64,000 nucleotides of DNA. It comes from Snodgrassella alvi (GTDB lineage Bacteria; Pseudomonadota; Gammaproteobacteria; Burkholderiales; Neisseriaceae). Where the stretch lies: positions 166,972-230,971 of the forward strand of contig NZ_MEIO01000025.1 of the NCBI RefSeq assembly GCF_002777745.1, read 5' to 3'. This document shows positions 28,276-38,018 of the stretch, in pieces (position 1 is the stretch's first letter; each line of letters begins with the position of its first letter). Under the pieces are notes generated by a model. That model did not search any database, had not been told where the DNA came from, and saw only the letters and a list, made by a program, of their open reading frames with translations. The position numbers and the translations under genes were made by a program.

Positions 28276-29067
28276 TTAATTCGAAAAATATTTAGCATAA
28301 ATTTTGTCGTACTCACCACTGGCACGGATTTTTTTCAATGCCTCATTTAACATTTCCGCAGTCTCTGTATCGCCTTTGCGTACAGCAAAGCCATAATGGT
28401 CTATCCCAAATTCAGGTACTTTATTAATAGTAAATTTACCCGCACCATTTGCCTTAACATAATTACTGATAACTGCACCATCAGATACCATCGCTTCAAC
28501 TCCACCGTTTTCCAGCTCTTTAATGGCTAAAGGTACACTGTCAAAACGAGCAATTTTGGTGCTCTGCGCACCAAGTACTTTCTGAACGGCTAGATCACCA
28601 GTCTGGCCTGTTGCTACAGCTACTCGGTGCATATTGTTTAATTCAGCCAGTGAATGAAAATTTTTTGTTTTCGGTGTTAATACCATCATAGATATATCAA
28701 AATATGGATCACTGAAATTCATACTCTGTTTGCGCTCTTCAGTGATGGTTACACCTGAAGCCACAATATCCAGATCGCCATTATTCAGACTGGCAAACAG
28801 ACCATCCCATGGATGATCTTTAAACTGTACCTTAAAATTACCGGCATTGGCCATTGCATTCATCAAGTCTATATCAAAACCAGTTAATGAACCGTCTGCG
28901 GTGCGGGACTCAAACGGTGCAAATTCGGCATTTGTGCCGACAATATAAATTTTGTCGGCACCAGATTGGGCAGGCGCCGAAGCTGAATTATTATTGCTGC
29001 CACCACAGGCAGTTAAAACCAGCGTAGAGCACATAGCCACAGTGGCCAGCCAGTGTTTGATTTTCAT
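28276..29067 (-). CDS. Polar amino-acid ABC transporter substrate-binding lipoprotein
   Basis: 263 residues. The lipoprotein signal ends at LVLTAC (Cys21), then a Ser/Asn/Ala linker, then the family 3 solute-binding fold: YIVGTNAEFAPFESRTADGS, LTGFDIDLMNAMA, and DIVASGVTITEERKQSMNFS with the Arg that grips the substrate carboxylate. It captures a polar amino acid such as Gln, His, Arg or cystine. The permease and ATPase genes are not adjacent, so it is an orphan here. AAGGAG lies near the start on the minus strand. Confidence 0.9.
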   Translation of the reverse strand: MKIKHWLATVAMCSTLVLTACGGSNNNSASAPAQSGADKIYIVGTNAEFAPFESRTADGSLTGFDIDLMNAMANAGNFKVQFKDHPWDGLFASLNNGDLDIVASGVTITEERKQSMNFSDPYFDISMMVLTPKTKNFHSLAELNNMHRVAVATGQTGDLAVQKVLGAQSTKIARFDSVPLAIKELENGGVEAMVSDGAVISNYVKANGAGKFTINKVPEFGIDHYGFAVRKGDTETAEMLNEALKKIRASGEYDKIYAKYFSN

Positions 29068-29309
29068 GATGACTCCTTGAATTCCGATTAATTTATTGAG
29101 CGAAGGTTACTAACTATACAACAGTTTGCATCACAAAATATGCATCCTTACTGCTATGTTCTGCTTGATAGTAACATATTTAACTAGTGACACAAGTTTT
29201 ATACATGTCTGTAAGGGTGGCTAGCAGTGTTATAATTCTGCTTTCACAAATACATGACAGTATTTAACAGTAAACAGGTCATGTGTGATATAGTTTTACA
29301 GGATAGATA

Positions 29310-30155
29310 ATGCTTATAATACATACCATTACAGAATTACGTGCGTGGCGGCAGCAGAACAGACGAGTGGCTTTAGTGCCTACCATGGGAAATTTGCATG
29401 AAGGCCATTTATCACTGGTGCGTGCAGCCAAAGCTCATGCTGATGCAGTGGTGGTGAGCATATTTGTAAACCGGATACAGTTTGGAATCGGTGAGGATTT
29501 CGATCAGTATCCACGTACTCTTGAACAAGATATAGAAAAGCTGATTGCAGAGGGTGCAGATGTAGTATTTGTACCGGCTGAGAATGAACTTTATCCAAAT
29601 GGTATACAGCGTTATTTTGTAGAGCCACCGGCAATCCAGAATGAATTATGTGGTCGCAGCCGTCCTGGACATTTTCGCGGTGTGGCTACAGTAGTAACCA
29701 AACTGTTCAATATTGTGCAGCCAGATGTGGCTTGCTTCGGTAAAAAAGATTACCAGCAGCTCGCCGTAATAAAAGGCATGGTGCAGGATTTGAATATGAA
29801 TATAGAAATTATTCCGGTAGAAATTGAACGAGCAAAAACCGGTTTGGCTTTGTCCAGTCGTAATGGCTATCTTACAGACAAAGAGCGTGTTCAGGCAGCC
29901 CAGTTATCAGCTCGTTTGCAAGCTATCGCCAAAGCCATTGCTGAAGGAAACAAAGATTTTGCCGCTCTTGAAAACAGCGCAGTAACATATTTGCAGCAGC
30001 ATGGCTGGCAAGTGGATTATATCGAGGTTCGACAGGCACAAACGCTGACAAAAGCACAGATCACTGATAATGATCTGGTGATTGTTGCAGCCGCTGTACT
30101 GGGAACCACCCGTTTGATTGATAATATAGAAGTGCATTTGTCATATTCCAAATAA
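29310..30155 (+). CDS. panC: Pantothenate synthetase
   Basis: 281 residues. It joins pantoate and beta-alanine with ATP, the last step of vitamin B5 synthesis. The HxGH-like motif [35 protein letters not shown] and the KMSKS-like ALSSRNGYL are all present. The conserved FVNPxQFGPxEDF reads [13 protein letters not shown]: both prolines are replaced. This probably reflects a lineage variant, since the surrounding residues are intact. panB and panD are not in the window. The gene precedes ftsK by 47 bases. Confidence 0.95.
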   Translation: MLIIHTITELRAWRQQNRRVALVPTMGNLHEGHLSLVRAAKAHADAVVVSIFVNRIQFGIGEDFDQYPRTLEQDIEKLIAEGADVVFVPAENELYPNGIQRYFVEPPAIQNELCGRSRPGHFRGVATVVTKLFNIVQPDVACFGKKDYQQLAVIKGMVQDLNMNIEIIPVEIERAKTGLALSSRNGYLTDKERVQAAQLSARLQAIAKAIAEGNKDFAALENSAVTYLQQHGWQVDYIEVRQAQTLTKAQITDNDLVIVAAAVLGTTRLIDNIEVHLSYSK

Positions 30156-30202
30156 AAATAGTCTGTTAACCAGATATTAACCAAAAGGCAGCGTGAATAC
30201 GT

Positions 30203-33200
30203 ATGTGGTGGATTGTATTAATACTGTTAATTATTGCTATAGGCGCATTATTTTGGTGGCGCAATATTCAGGAACGCAAATGGCAGCTGGAGATGAGCTA
30301 CTTATCCCGATATGAGAATCGGTTTCAGCATGGCCAAATCAACGTACCCGAGGCGGCTAAAGAAGCGCCACTGTTAAATCGCATTGTATCCAGTGTAATG
30401 TCATTTCGTGCGCAGCGTAATCAGACGGCACAACCATCCCCATACAACCAGCAGCCATCCACTACTGCACCAGCACAAGCTGAGACTAAGCTTACATCAG
30501 AGTCTAGCCATGTACCTGTTGTATCTACGAGTGTTAGTGAACAGTCAAAGCTGGATTCACGACCGGCCGAAATCAGCCAGCCGCTCCCTGTAGCGGAACA
30601 GCCGCTTCCTAAACAGATTACCATTACTGAGGCCAGTCCCAAACCTGAAATAAAAGTTCAAGGTGCACCTGAAATAACAGAAGTTTCTGAGAATAAGATA
30701 GGTACCGACTATCAGTTGCAGACATTGGATAACAGTCAGCAGCTTCCGGCAAAAGCATTGGAATTGATGAAAATGCAAACTGAGATCAGCAATAATACTC
30801 AATTGGAAGCGGAGCCAGAAGCCGAAGACTATCCTGATCAAGTTACTGAAACAGAAGACGAAGCTTTGGTAGAGGAAAATATACTGGTTTCCAGTCAGGA
30901 AACCGTAAAGCCAGCAGTGGTATTAACACCCAATAAGCATTTGGAAGTCATTACTCTGGCTGAAGCTACCCGTAAAGTAGCTACGCACCCACTTACCGAG
31001 GCGGTAACCGAATCTGCTCCTATACTTGAAGTTATCCAGCTCAACTGGCAACACAAACCAGTAAGCAGCCAGAATCAGCAGCGTAATCGGAGTGCAAAAG
31101 AAATAACAGCTGATGACCCTGTATTAAATAAGGTTCGTTCACGCACCAAAGCCGAACAGGCTGCTTTACTTAAAGCACGAGCATTGAAAAATTTTGATCT
31201 GGATGATTTGCAGCTGGCCACCCAGCGCAAGCTGGGCAATTCGGTAGGAGTACCATCTCATCTGACTCATTCAGTGCCATCATTATCAAACCATTCATCC
31301 CAAGAACATAGAAATAAAGGTGAATATAATGGCGTGCAAGTTATTGATGAAGAAGATATCCGTTTAAACCTACTGCGCCAACGACTAGCTCGCCAGCGTT
31401 ATCAGAAAGTTTCTGATCACATTAATTCAGGCTATAGCGCACCGGTAATAGCAGAAGATGAAGTTTATGCCAATCTGGCTAAAACTGATTCACCAGTTAA
31501 TAAACAAAAATTCCAGCGGCCAGTAGTGCGCGAAAGTGTTATACCAGCGGCTGCACGCATCAGTAAACGTCATGCTGTCAAAGTGACTGCACCAGTGGCT
31601 GATATGTCTGTAGAAACTGGTTACACAGGTATTGCAGGTAGTGAATGTGCACCATTGTCAACACGTTTTACTCCATTTCATCCGTTGCCGGAAGCCACTA
31701 CTACCGCACCAGTTGTGAGCGAACCGATAGCAGATGATTACACCGGAGCACATGTAGTCAATGATACACCAGCTAGCCTCGAAACAGCCGGCGTGGATAA
31801 CACCATTACAAATATTGTACGCTCAAGAAGAAATCAAGTTCATTACAAGCCAGATTTATTGCCAGTATCACAGACAGTATCAGCAGATATTAGTGCTGCC
31901 AGCCTTACCAGACCTGCTAGCCCTTATTATGATGATACTGTTCATTCTGTGCTTGATAATGATGGAACAGCTTCATATATATTGGATGAAAATGATGGCG
32001 ATGTTGCCATAGCAGAAGCCCCTGTATTGGCAACTGAAGATCCTTATTTCGCAGATACCGATATGCAGACAGACTCAATACCAGCTTCTTTTCCGAAGCT
32101 TGGGGAGTCTGCGGCAGAAGAAACAGATATAGACGTATCCAAATACTGGCCACAAGTGGAAAAACAGCCTGCTAACAGCACCGAAATGGTAATCACAGCT
32201 GATGAAATGGCAGCGAAAGAACCTTCTTCCAGCCAAGCTGAAGCCATCCCGCCTGTTAAAAACACTAAAGTGATTCCGCCTTTAAACCGGCAGCGGTCGC
32301 AAAAAGAGCAGAAAAAAAATTCTAGTGCACAGCAGCAAACCGCAATCGGTATGGCATTACAAAAAGCATTGCACCATACTACAGCAGCTAAACCTGCACC
32401 GCAGTTAAAACCACAATTACCAAGCATGGATTTATTATTGCCGCCATATTACGATCCGGCAGCACAGCAAAGTGAAGAAACCTTACTTGAAAATGGCATC
32501 ACCATCGAAGAAAAACTGGCAGAATTTAAAGTTAAAGTCCGTGTAATTGATGCCTTTGCCGGACCAGTAATCACCCGTTATGAAATCGAACCGGCACAGG
32601 GGGTACGCGGTAGCCAAGTAGTCAATCTGGAAAAAGATTTGGCGCGCAGTCTGGGTTTTGCGTCCATTCGCGTGGTGGAAACCATTCCGGGCAAAACCTG
32701 TATGGGGCTGGAATTACCTAACCCGAAACGGCAGATCATCCGTTTGAGAGAAATTTTCTCAGCACCGGTATTTCAGCAGTCCCGCTCCAAACTAACACTG
32801 GCTCTGGGGCAGGAGATTACCGGCCAGCCGGTTGTCACAGATCTGGCCAAGGCACCACATTTATTGGTTGCCGGTACAACTGGTTCAGGTAAATCAGTAG
32901 GCGTTAATGCCATGATACTGTCGATGCTGTTTAAAGCAACACCTGAAGACGTGCGCCTGATTATGATTGATCCGAAAATGCTTGAATTAAGCATTTATGA
33001 AGGTATTCCGCATTTACTCGCCCCAGTAGTAACAGATATGAAACTGGCAGCCAATGCGCTAACTTGGTGCGTAAACGAAATGGAAAAACGTTACAGGCTA
33101 ATGAGCCATGCTGGTGTACGTAATCTGGCAGGCTTCAATCAGAAAATTGAAGAGCTGGCAGCGCATAACAAAAAGCTGTTTAATCCGTTTTCTCTTAACC

Positions 33201-33901
33201 CAAGCGATCCAGAGCCTTTGGAAAAACTGCCTTACATAGTAGTGGTAGTGGATGAATTTGCAGACCTGATGATGACGGCCGGTAAGAAAATTGAAGAACT
33301 GATTGCTCGGCTGGCACAAAAAGCCCGAGCTGCCGGTATCCATCTAATACTAGCTACTCAGCGCCCCAGTGTAGATGTAATTACAGGTCTGATTAAAGCC
33401 AATATTCCGACACGTATTGCCTTTCAGGTGTCTAGCAAAGTTGACAGCCGTACCATTCTTGACCAAATGGGTGCTGAAAACCTGCTTGGACAGGGTGATA
33501 TGTTATTTTTACCACCAGGCACAGCTTATCCTGAGCGTGTACATGGCGCATTTGTTGCCGACGAAGAGGTACATCGTGTGGTGAATTATCTGAAACAGTT
33601 TGGCGAACCAAAGTATATCGATGATATTTTAACTGCGGGTGTCAGTGATGATGATATGTTCAGTAATGGTTCCTCACGCAGTAATGAAGATGAATTGGAT
33701 CCGTTGTACGATGAGGCAGTGGCACTGGTAGTGAAAACCCGTAAGGCAAGTATTTCCTCAGTACAGCGCCAGCTGAGGATAGGTTATAACCGTGCTGCGC
33801 GCTTAGTTGAGCAGATGGAAACAGAAGGCATTGTGTCTGCTGCCGAGGGTAACGGCAATCGAACTGTACTGGCACCACAGAATAGCCATCTAGATGAGTA
33901 G
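30203..33901 (+). CDS. ftsK: DNA translocase FtsK, single-helix N-terminus and very long linker
   Basis: 1232 residues. It pumps DNA at the division septum and activates XerCD at dif. Only one membrane helix is visible (residues about 2-18) instead of the usual four. Then comes a low-complexity, Gln/Glu/Ser/Pro-rich linker of about 720 residues. The motor begins near 740: Walker A GTTGSGKS near 891-898, Walker [12 protein letters not shown] near 1012, and [24 protein letters not shown] [21 protein letters not shown]-terminal gamma winged helix (about 1160-1225) reads KOPS sites. Neisseria has an FtsK paralogue of this shape (single helix, long linker), so a second copy with four helices may exist elsewhere. 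xerD lies at 50868-51767 in the same window. A terminator follows at 33952. Confidence 0.95.
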   Translation: MWWIVLILLIIAIGALFWWRNIQERKWQLEMSYLSRYENRFQHGQINVPEAAKEAPLLNRIVSSVMSFRAQRNQTAQPSPYNQQPSTTAPAQAETKLTSESSHVPVVSTSVSEQSKLDSRPAEISQPLPVAEQPLPKQITITEASPKPEIKVQGAPEITEVSENKIGTDYQLQTLDNSQQLPAKALELMKMQTEISNNTQLEAEPEAEDYPDQVTETEDEALVEENILVSSQETVKPAVVLTPNKHLEVITLAEATRKVATHPLTEAVTESAPILEVIQLNWQHKPVSSQNQQRNRSAKEITADDPVLNKVRSRTKAEQAALLKARALKNFDLDDLQLATQRKLGNSVGVPSHLTHSVPSLSNHSSQEHRNKGEYNGVQVIDEEDIRLNLLRQRLARQRYQKVSDHINSGYSAPVIAEDEVYANLAKTDSPVNKQKFQRPVVRESVIPAAARISKRHAVKVTAPVADMSVETGYTGIAGSECAPLSTRFTPFHPLPEATTTAPVVSEPIADDYTGAHVVNDTPASLETAGVDNTITNIVRSRRNQVHYKPDLLPVSQTVSADISAASLTRPASPYYDDTVHSVLDNDGTASYILDENDGDVAIAEAPVLATEDPYFADTDMQTDSIPASFPKLGESAAEETDIDVSKYWPQVEKQPANSTEMVITADEMAAKEPSSSQAEAIPPVKNTKVIPPLNRQRSQKEQKKNSSAQQQTAIGMALQKALHHTTAAKPAPQLKPQLPSMDLLLPPYYDPAAQQSEETLLENGITIEEKLAEFKVKVRVIDAFAGPVITRYEIEPAQGVRGSQVVNLEKDLARSLGFASIRVVETIPGKTCMGLELPNPKRQIIRLREIFSAPVFQQSRSKLTLALGQEITGQPVVTDLAKAPHLLVAGTTGSGKSVGVNAMILSMLFKATPEDVRLIMIDPKMLELSIYEGIPHLLAPVVTDMKLAANALTWCVNEMEKRYRLMSHAGVRNLAGFNQKIEELAAHNKKLFNPFSLNPSDPEPLEKLPYIVVVVDEFADLMMTAGKKIEELIARLAQKARAAGIHLILATQRPSVDVITGLIKANIPTRIAFQVSSKVDSRTILDQMGAENLLGQGDMLFLPPGTAYPERVHGAFVADEEVHRVVNYLKQFGEPKYIDDILTAGVSDDDMFSNGSSRSNEDELDPLYDEAVALVVKTRKASISSVQRQLRIGYNRAARLVEQMETEGIVSAAEGNGNRTVLAPQNSHLDE

Positions 33902-33951
33902 TCACTCCTAAAAGAGCTATTTGCATCTATATACATAAATCAGAATCTTTT

Positions 33952-33980
33952 AAAACGCATACACTTTGTATGCGTTTTTT
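33952..33980 (+). terminator. Terminator of ftsK
   Basis: AAAACGCATAC (33952-33962) pairs with GTATGCGTTTT (33968-33978), followed by T. It lies 51 bases after the ftsK stop. Confidence 0.9.
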
Positions 33981-34494
33981 ATTTTCATTAAACTACTATA
34001 TGTCAGATAGTGATTTTAGTAGATCATGCGTATGCAAGTTATCAGCGTACTAATATAATAATATTACTTATATGTCATATGATAAATATTGTTAAATTTA
34101 ATGTATTTGTATGTACAGAATGAACGAATCTGCTGTGATTGTGTTGTTTTAATAATCTGTCCATTTGAAAAAAATCAATATCCAGGCGAATTTTATTAAG
34201 TGGATTATTGCTGTTTTACCCGATTTACTATTAGTTTAGGCTATTTATCCAAAGGATAAATAGAGATAATTGCAAACTATTGCAGATAATATATTAATAA
34301 GTGTATGAAATTTAAACTCATAGATAAAAAAAATAAAATTGATTATTAAATTATCTAAAAAATATAAATAATGTAAGCAATTGTTTTAAATATTAAATCG
34401 TTTGTGGTGGTTCTGAATTGGTTTTAATATGAATTGCTATATGTGAAATTTAACTTTTTAAATATGAATATGTCAATTATCAGGAGATGAGCTT
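33981..34494. other. AT-rich spacer, no gene seen
   Basis: About 510 bases, strongly AT-rich, with no credible frame. It should carry the promoter of the DUF805 gene. Confidence 0.35.
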
Positions 34495-34872
34495 ATGATT
34501 GAATCTTACAAACGTTTCTGGCATAACATTTTGAATTTTTCTGGCACATCCAATCGAGCTGATTATTGGTGGCCTATAGGAATAAATTATGTTCTTGGTA
34601 TGATTTTAATGTATGCTGTTGAAAAAATGCTTGGGCATTCAATTAACGATATCTATACATGGGGTGATTGGACAATTAATTTTGTCGTACTTATGATTGG
34701 CCTTGTGGTATGGATTGCTACATTGTCATTAACGTTCAGGCGCCTGCATGACACAAACCGTTCCGCGTGGTGGATTCTGATTTCTCTGCTACCTTTAATT
34801 GGGCAAATATGGCTCATTATCCTGATGTTACTACCGAGTAAGCCTAATCGCTTCAGACAAGGATTCTTTTAA
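34495..34872 (+). CDS. DUF805 inner-membrane protein
   Basis: 125 residues, the family's normal size. The N-terminal motif FSGTSNRADYWWPIGINYV and the central LTFRRLHDTNRSAWW are the two DUF805 hallmarks. Four hydrophobic segments are visible (about 27-45, 62-80, 95-115 and a weaker one). The function is unknown; relatives are E. coli YhaH and YhaI. AGGAG lies seven bases before the ATG. It sits alone at the edge of a decayed region. Confidence 0.9.
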   Translation: MIESYKRFWHNILNFSGTSNRADYWWPIGINYVLGMILMYAVEKMLGHSINDIYTWGDWTINFVVLMIGLVVWIATLSLTFRRLHDTNRSAWWILISLLPLIGQIWLIILMLLPSKPNRFRQGFF

Positions 34873-34961
34873 TCTGCTTTTTTGATTGGTACTCAGATAC
34901 AATACAAGTGATAAAATCTCCAGTTACTGTATTGTATTTTCTGTTTATAACCAGTCTGCTT

Positions 34962-34998
34962 CAGCAGCCATCTTCCACTTAGTGGAAAAGTGCTGCTG
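34962..34998. other. Nested hairpin 90 bases after the DUF805 gene
   Basis: CAGCAGC (34962-34968) pairs with GCTGCTG (34992-34998), enclosing CTTCCAC/GTGGAAAAG around a tiny loop. No T-run follows on either strand, so it is not a classic terminator. It could be an RNA element or a remnant. Confidence 0.3.
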
Positions 34999-35147
34999 GG
35001 CAAAGAGAAACTGAAAAAGATTCATTTACAGCTAAAAAATTAATATACTGATAAGTTAAGTTGATCATCATTTAATATCTTTTTGTACTCTTAAAAAGGT
35101 GGGATTGATAAAAATCGGTGCTAGTAAGTGTGGCTAATGTCTATATA

Positions 35148-35300
35148 CACTTCACGTAGACAATATCACCGTGTATTTTAGTGTTTTTATATTTAATTGG
35201 TGCCGTATTACTTAATATCTTATGAGATGGTATGATTTTCATCATATATCAAATCGGTAAATTGTCAGGTACAGTGTTGGTTAACATAAAACAACGGATT
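35148..35300 (+). pseudogene. Fragment of a small membrane-protein gene (copy 1)
   Basis: On the plus strand this reads TISPCILVFLYLIGAVLLNI, then L, a stop, and DGMIFIIYQIGKLSGTVLVN. The core FLYLIGAVLLN matches FLYLMGAVLIN encoded on the minus strand at about 36610-36710. No start codon or full frame survives. I do not recognise the family; it looks like a transmembrane helix. Confidence 0.4.
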
Positions 35301-35420
35301 TAATCATGTCTGCATTAAGTCAGATTAAGTAATCGCCGTAACCATAAGATTTATTTTATTTTGATCGAGTAAAGGAATTTTGTAAATACCCCCAAGTTAG
35401 TATAGGATTCAGATAGAAAA

Positions 35421-35990
35421 TTACGCAGCTTGTTTTAGGGTTTTATATTCACTCAGAGTCATATTATTTAATGTTTCATGAAGTCTTTCCGTGTTATAAA
35501 TGGTTAGCCATTCTTCGGTTACCTGTATTGCTTGTTCCAGATTATTAAATAGATATAAATCTAGTACCTCTGTGCGATAGGTGCGATTAAATCGTTCAAT
35601 ATATCCGTTTTGATATGGGCTACCTGGTTGAATATAATCTATGGTTATACCATGTGATTTTGCCTAGTCGATGAATGTTTTTCCGGTAAATTCCAATCCA
35701 TTATCCACTCGTACTGTGAGTGGATAGCCATGATATGTGGCCAGTTTATCCAGATAACGGGTAACCTACCAGCCGGTAAACTGACGCAATATCGATGCGA
35801 TTAAAACATTTAGGAAAGCCCCAGCGTAAATGCCTATCCGTGAGCACTAAGTACTGACATAATCACAGAATTATCCGATAACTTAGGTTGATAACTAAGC
35901 ACAGCGGTTTATGCCAACAATAGCGCAGCTCATGGCAATAGTGACAGAATGATTTTTCTTGCAGTTGCACAACAGCCTAAGCCTTACGTG
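35421..35990 (-). pseudogene. IS3-family transposase orfB remnant
   Basis: The C-terminal 90 residues are well preserved, ending IYNTERLHETLNNMTLSEYK, TLKQAA, TAA. The second Asp (DNGLEF) and the Glu region (QNGYIERFNRTYR) survive. Upstream of about 35750 the frame breaks repeatedly, and about 100 residues with the first Asp of the DDE triad are absent. A TAG at 35663-35668 replaces the Trp in FIDWAKSHG. It cannot make a working enzyme. Confidence 0.8.
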
Positions 35991-36260
35991 TCCCAGTTGG
36001 TACTATATAGCTTTTTCATAATTTCCTCCTGATGCTGAGATTTTAAACTGAGCTCAGCAAACATCTGCTTAAGTTTATGATTTTCAATTCCAGTTGCTTT
36101 AAGCATTGATATCTGAGGTTTCCATACCACCCTATTTATCACGCCATTGATAGGAAGTTGAATTCCCCATACCATATTTATGGCATAGTTCTTTGATAGG
36201 GATACTGGCTTAAGCTTCTTTTAAAATAGCTACGATTTGATGTTTCAGTCATTCTTTCAT
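35984..36260 (-). pseudogene. IS3-family orfA remnant
   Basis: It starts at ATG 36260. Helix-turn-helix text of IS407-group orfA is readable across stops: ILKEA, ASIPIKELCHKYGMGNSTSY, QWRDK, a stop, GGMETSDI, then after a frameshift the leucine-zipper part ENHKLKQMFAELSLKSQHQE. At least three in-frame stops are present. Confidence 0.75.
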
Positions 36261-36327
36261 GCTTAAATCCTCAATGGGTGAATAAAGAGAATTTCCTACT
36301 TTTATGTTGTACTATTTTAGGGGATAG

Positions 36328-36506
36328 TTACAATTTGATAATCAGTTGTTAGATAAATATTTCAATAAATTTAATATTCAACACACTCTAAGCAAAAAGG
36401 CTGTCCGTAGAATAATGCGGTGGCAAAGCGACTTTTAAAACCATAAAGCTATAGAAACAGAGTTTGTTAAAGGAAAAGAATTCGTGCGAATCGAAGAATT
36501 GCACTA
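36328..36506 (+). pseudogene. Coding remnant abutting the IS end, unknown
   Basis: Immediately beyond the IS end the plus strand reads LQFDNQLLDKYFNKFNIQHT, LSKKAVRRIMRWQSDF, a TAA, then NHKAIETEFVKGKEFVRIEE, LH and a stop. One in-frame stop interrupts an otherwise protein-like stretch of about 58 codons. There is no start codon, which fits a gene cut by the IS insertion. I do not recognise it. Confidence 0.35.
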
Positions 36507-36609
36507 ATCCTTTGCTGTTTATGTTTATTGATATAATCATAAACAGTTACATTTATCGCTAGGTTATTTGTCACCGGTAGAATTTTACAAACAATCACAC
36601 CTCAATTTT

Positions 36610-36712
36610 GTTGTTTAAATAAGTGTTACCATTCCAACATTAATTAAGACGGCACCCATTAAATATAAAAATCTAAAACAGGCAGTATAATTTTCTATGT
36701 GAATCGTGTTCT
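36610..36712 (-). pseudogene. Fragment of a small membrane-protein gene (copy 2)
   Basis: On the minus strand this reads TIHIENYTACFR, then FLYLMGAVLINVGMVTLI and a stop. About 35 bases match copy 1 (35183-35220) in inverted orientation, with substitutions that are mostly conservative (Ile/Met, Leu/Ile, Ile/Val). That pattern points to two homologous genes that diverged while coding and later decayed. Confidence 0.4.
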
Positions 36713-36719
36713 AACTATG

Positions 36720-37157
36720 GGGTAGTTACGGATATTAATTGTTATATTTTGTTTTGTAGCTAGTTTTTTAGATAAATATCCTTATTGATTTGATTTTATT
36801 CTGTGTTTCTGACATCTATTGTAATGGTTATGATTACATTTTGAATGATGGCAATGAAATTAGGTTAGTTGAAAATGTTGAAATGGCGGTGAAGAATATA
36901 TGTTGGTTGTATGGGCTGGTGTTAGGTAGTGCTTACTTTAATATTAAAAGTTGATTTGGAGATTTTACGCATCTGGAAGCTGTTGATTTTTGCAGAACAC
37001 GCTTCAGATGAGTAATTTAGCTTTTGCTGTTGCAAGAATATATTATACTGGGAGTTATGCAGAAGTTAGAGTTGGAAATTGATTAGTTTTCTGAGTAACT
37101 TTAGATATTTATTAGATTATAAGTTGAAATAAGTTAGGTTTTATAAAATGCCCGATA
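36720..37157. other. AT-rich stretch with no gene seen
   Basis: About 440 bases between the last remnant and the terminator before tRNA-Pro. Only tiny frames occur. It continues the gene-poor character of the region. Confidence 0.3.
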
Positions 37158-37190
37158 AAAAAATACAGCCTTAAGAGGCTGTATTTTTTA
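37158..37190 (-). terminator. Terminator of tRNA-Pro / ihfA operon
   Basis: AAAAAATACAGCC and GGCTGTATTTTTT form a 13-base stem with a six-base loop and T-rich ends. It lies directly after the tRNA on the minus strand. Confidence 0.9.
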
Positions 37191-37193
37191 TTT

Positions 37194-37270
37194 TGGTCGG
37201 AGTGAAAGGATTCGAACCTTCGACCCCTTGCACCCCATGCAAGTGCGCTACCAGACTGCGCCACACTCCG
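37194..37270 (-). tRNA. tRNA-Pro (anticodon GGG)
   Basis: A 77-base cloverleaf on the minus strand with CCA encoded. Acceptor CGGAGTG/CACTCCG, anticodon stem CTTGC/GCAAG around ATGGGGT giving GGG, T arm around TTCGAAT. It lies 35 bases after the MerR-like gene and could be processed from the same transcript. Confidence 0.95.
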
Positions 37271-37305
37271 ACTTCGTAAAGGTGGGGATTATAAAAGTAA
37301 TCGTT

Positions 37306-37632
37306 TTACTTGGCAAGTACGCTATTCAAGTTATCAATTATTTTTTCGATTTGCTGACGGGTCTCTATGGCGTTTATAGCCGGATTGCCATCAGCATCCA
37401 CCTGATTACGTGTAAACGGATCAAGATATGGTTTAAAGCTATCGCGCAATTGTCGAATTTTAATTACATCAGCACGGGTATAATGCCGGCCACCATAGCC
37501 AATAACTACGCCGTGGGTCTGCTGCCAAGCAACAAACTGTTCTGTACTGATGTCAGCAAGACGGCATAACTCATCTAGAGTGAAATACCGTTGTGCTGGA
37601 ATGGGTAACAGTTGCTTAGGCTTGTTTTCCAT
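37306..37632 (-). CDS. MerR-like DNA-binding protein downstream of ihfA
   Basis: 108 residues from ATG 37632, which overlaps the 3' end of ihfA; a TTG four codons upstream (37644) is an alternative. The sequence [27 protein letters not shown], then [12 protein letters not shown] matches the winged-helix DNA-binding part of MerR proteins. The usual C-terminal effector domain is replaced by a short helical tail. A gene of this type follows ihfA (himA) in many proteobacteria. The target is unknown. The overlap makes translational coupling with ihfA likely. Confidence 0.8.
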   Translation of the reverse strand: MENKPKQLLPIPAQRYFTLDELCRLADISTEQFVAWQQTHGVVIGYGGRHYTRADVIKIRQLRDSFKPYLDPFTRNQVDADGNPAINAIETRQQIEKIIDNLNSVLAK

Positions 37633-37918
37633 TGTAGTGATCAACCATACCTTTCAATTTTTGTGATGCGTGGAATGTTACAACGCGTCTGGCTGAAATA
37701 GGTACTTCTTCGCCGGTTTTAGGATTACGTCCTGGGCGTTGTGGTTTGTCACGCAATTGGAAATTACCAAAGCCGGAGATTTTGATATGTTCCCCTTGTT
37801 CTAGTGTACTGCGAATTTCTTCAAAAAATAATTCTACAATTTCTTTGGCATCATGTTTACTCATGCCTGCAACTTTTTCTACCAGAATATCTGCAAGTTC
37901 AGCTTTTGTCAGCGTCAT
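37616..37918 (-). CDS. ihfA: Integration host factor subunit alpha
   Basis: 100 residues (E. coli 99). With IhfB it bends DNA sharply at specific sites and shapes transcription, replication and recombination. The start [20 protein letters not shown], the dimer core, [20 protein letters not shown] with the DNA-intercalating Pro, and [16 protein letters not shown] are all typical. It follows pheT by 100 bases, the same order as pheST-ihfA in E. coli. Confidence 0.97.
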   Translation of the reverse strand: MTLTKAELADILVEKVAGMSKHDAKEIVELFFEEIRSTLEQGEHIKISGFGNFQLRDKPQRPGRNPKTGEEVPISARRVVTFHASQKLKGMVDHYNGKQA

Positions 37919-38018
37919 ATTAAAACTTCTTTCTTTAAAGAGGGGGCTATTATCCCCAAATTAGTGTGTGTTTTCAAGTGTGTAAATTTTTAGCCAAGCA
38001 GCTTGTTCGATTATGCTT

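Larger units (their letters stand above)
35389..36323 (-). mobile_element. Dead IS3-family element (IS407/IS51-like), internally deleted
   Basis: About 935 bases. The ends CCCCCAAGTTAGTATA (from 35389) and, on the other strand, CCCCTAAAATAGTACA (from 36323) look like imperfect terminal inverted repeats. On the minus strand, orfA starts at ATG 36260 and reads MKE, a stop, LKHQIVAILKEA, a stop, then ASIPIKELCHKYGMGNSTSY and QWRDK, a helix-turn-helix pattern. orfB ends at 35421 with the integrase core: NGLEFTGKTFID, a stop where Trp is expected, AKSHGITIDYIQPGSPYQNG, YIERFNRTYRTEVLDLYLFN. The stretch with the first catalytic Asp is missing. Intact members are about 1.2 kb, so this copy has lost about a quarter and carries several stops and frameshifts. 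Confidence 0.8.

Noticed and set aside
32044..32427. Minus-strand frame of 127 codons
   Set aside because: It is antisense to the biased linker of ftsK, where stop codons are rare on the other strand; no signal of its own.
36328..36506. Candidate intact small gene next to the IS
   Set aside because: There is an in-frame TAA and no start codon. It is kept only as a low-confidence remnant.
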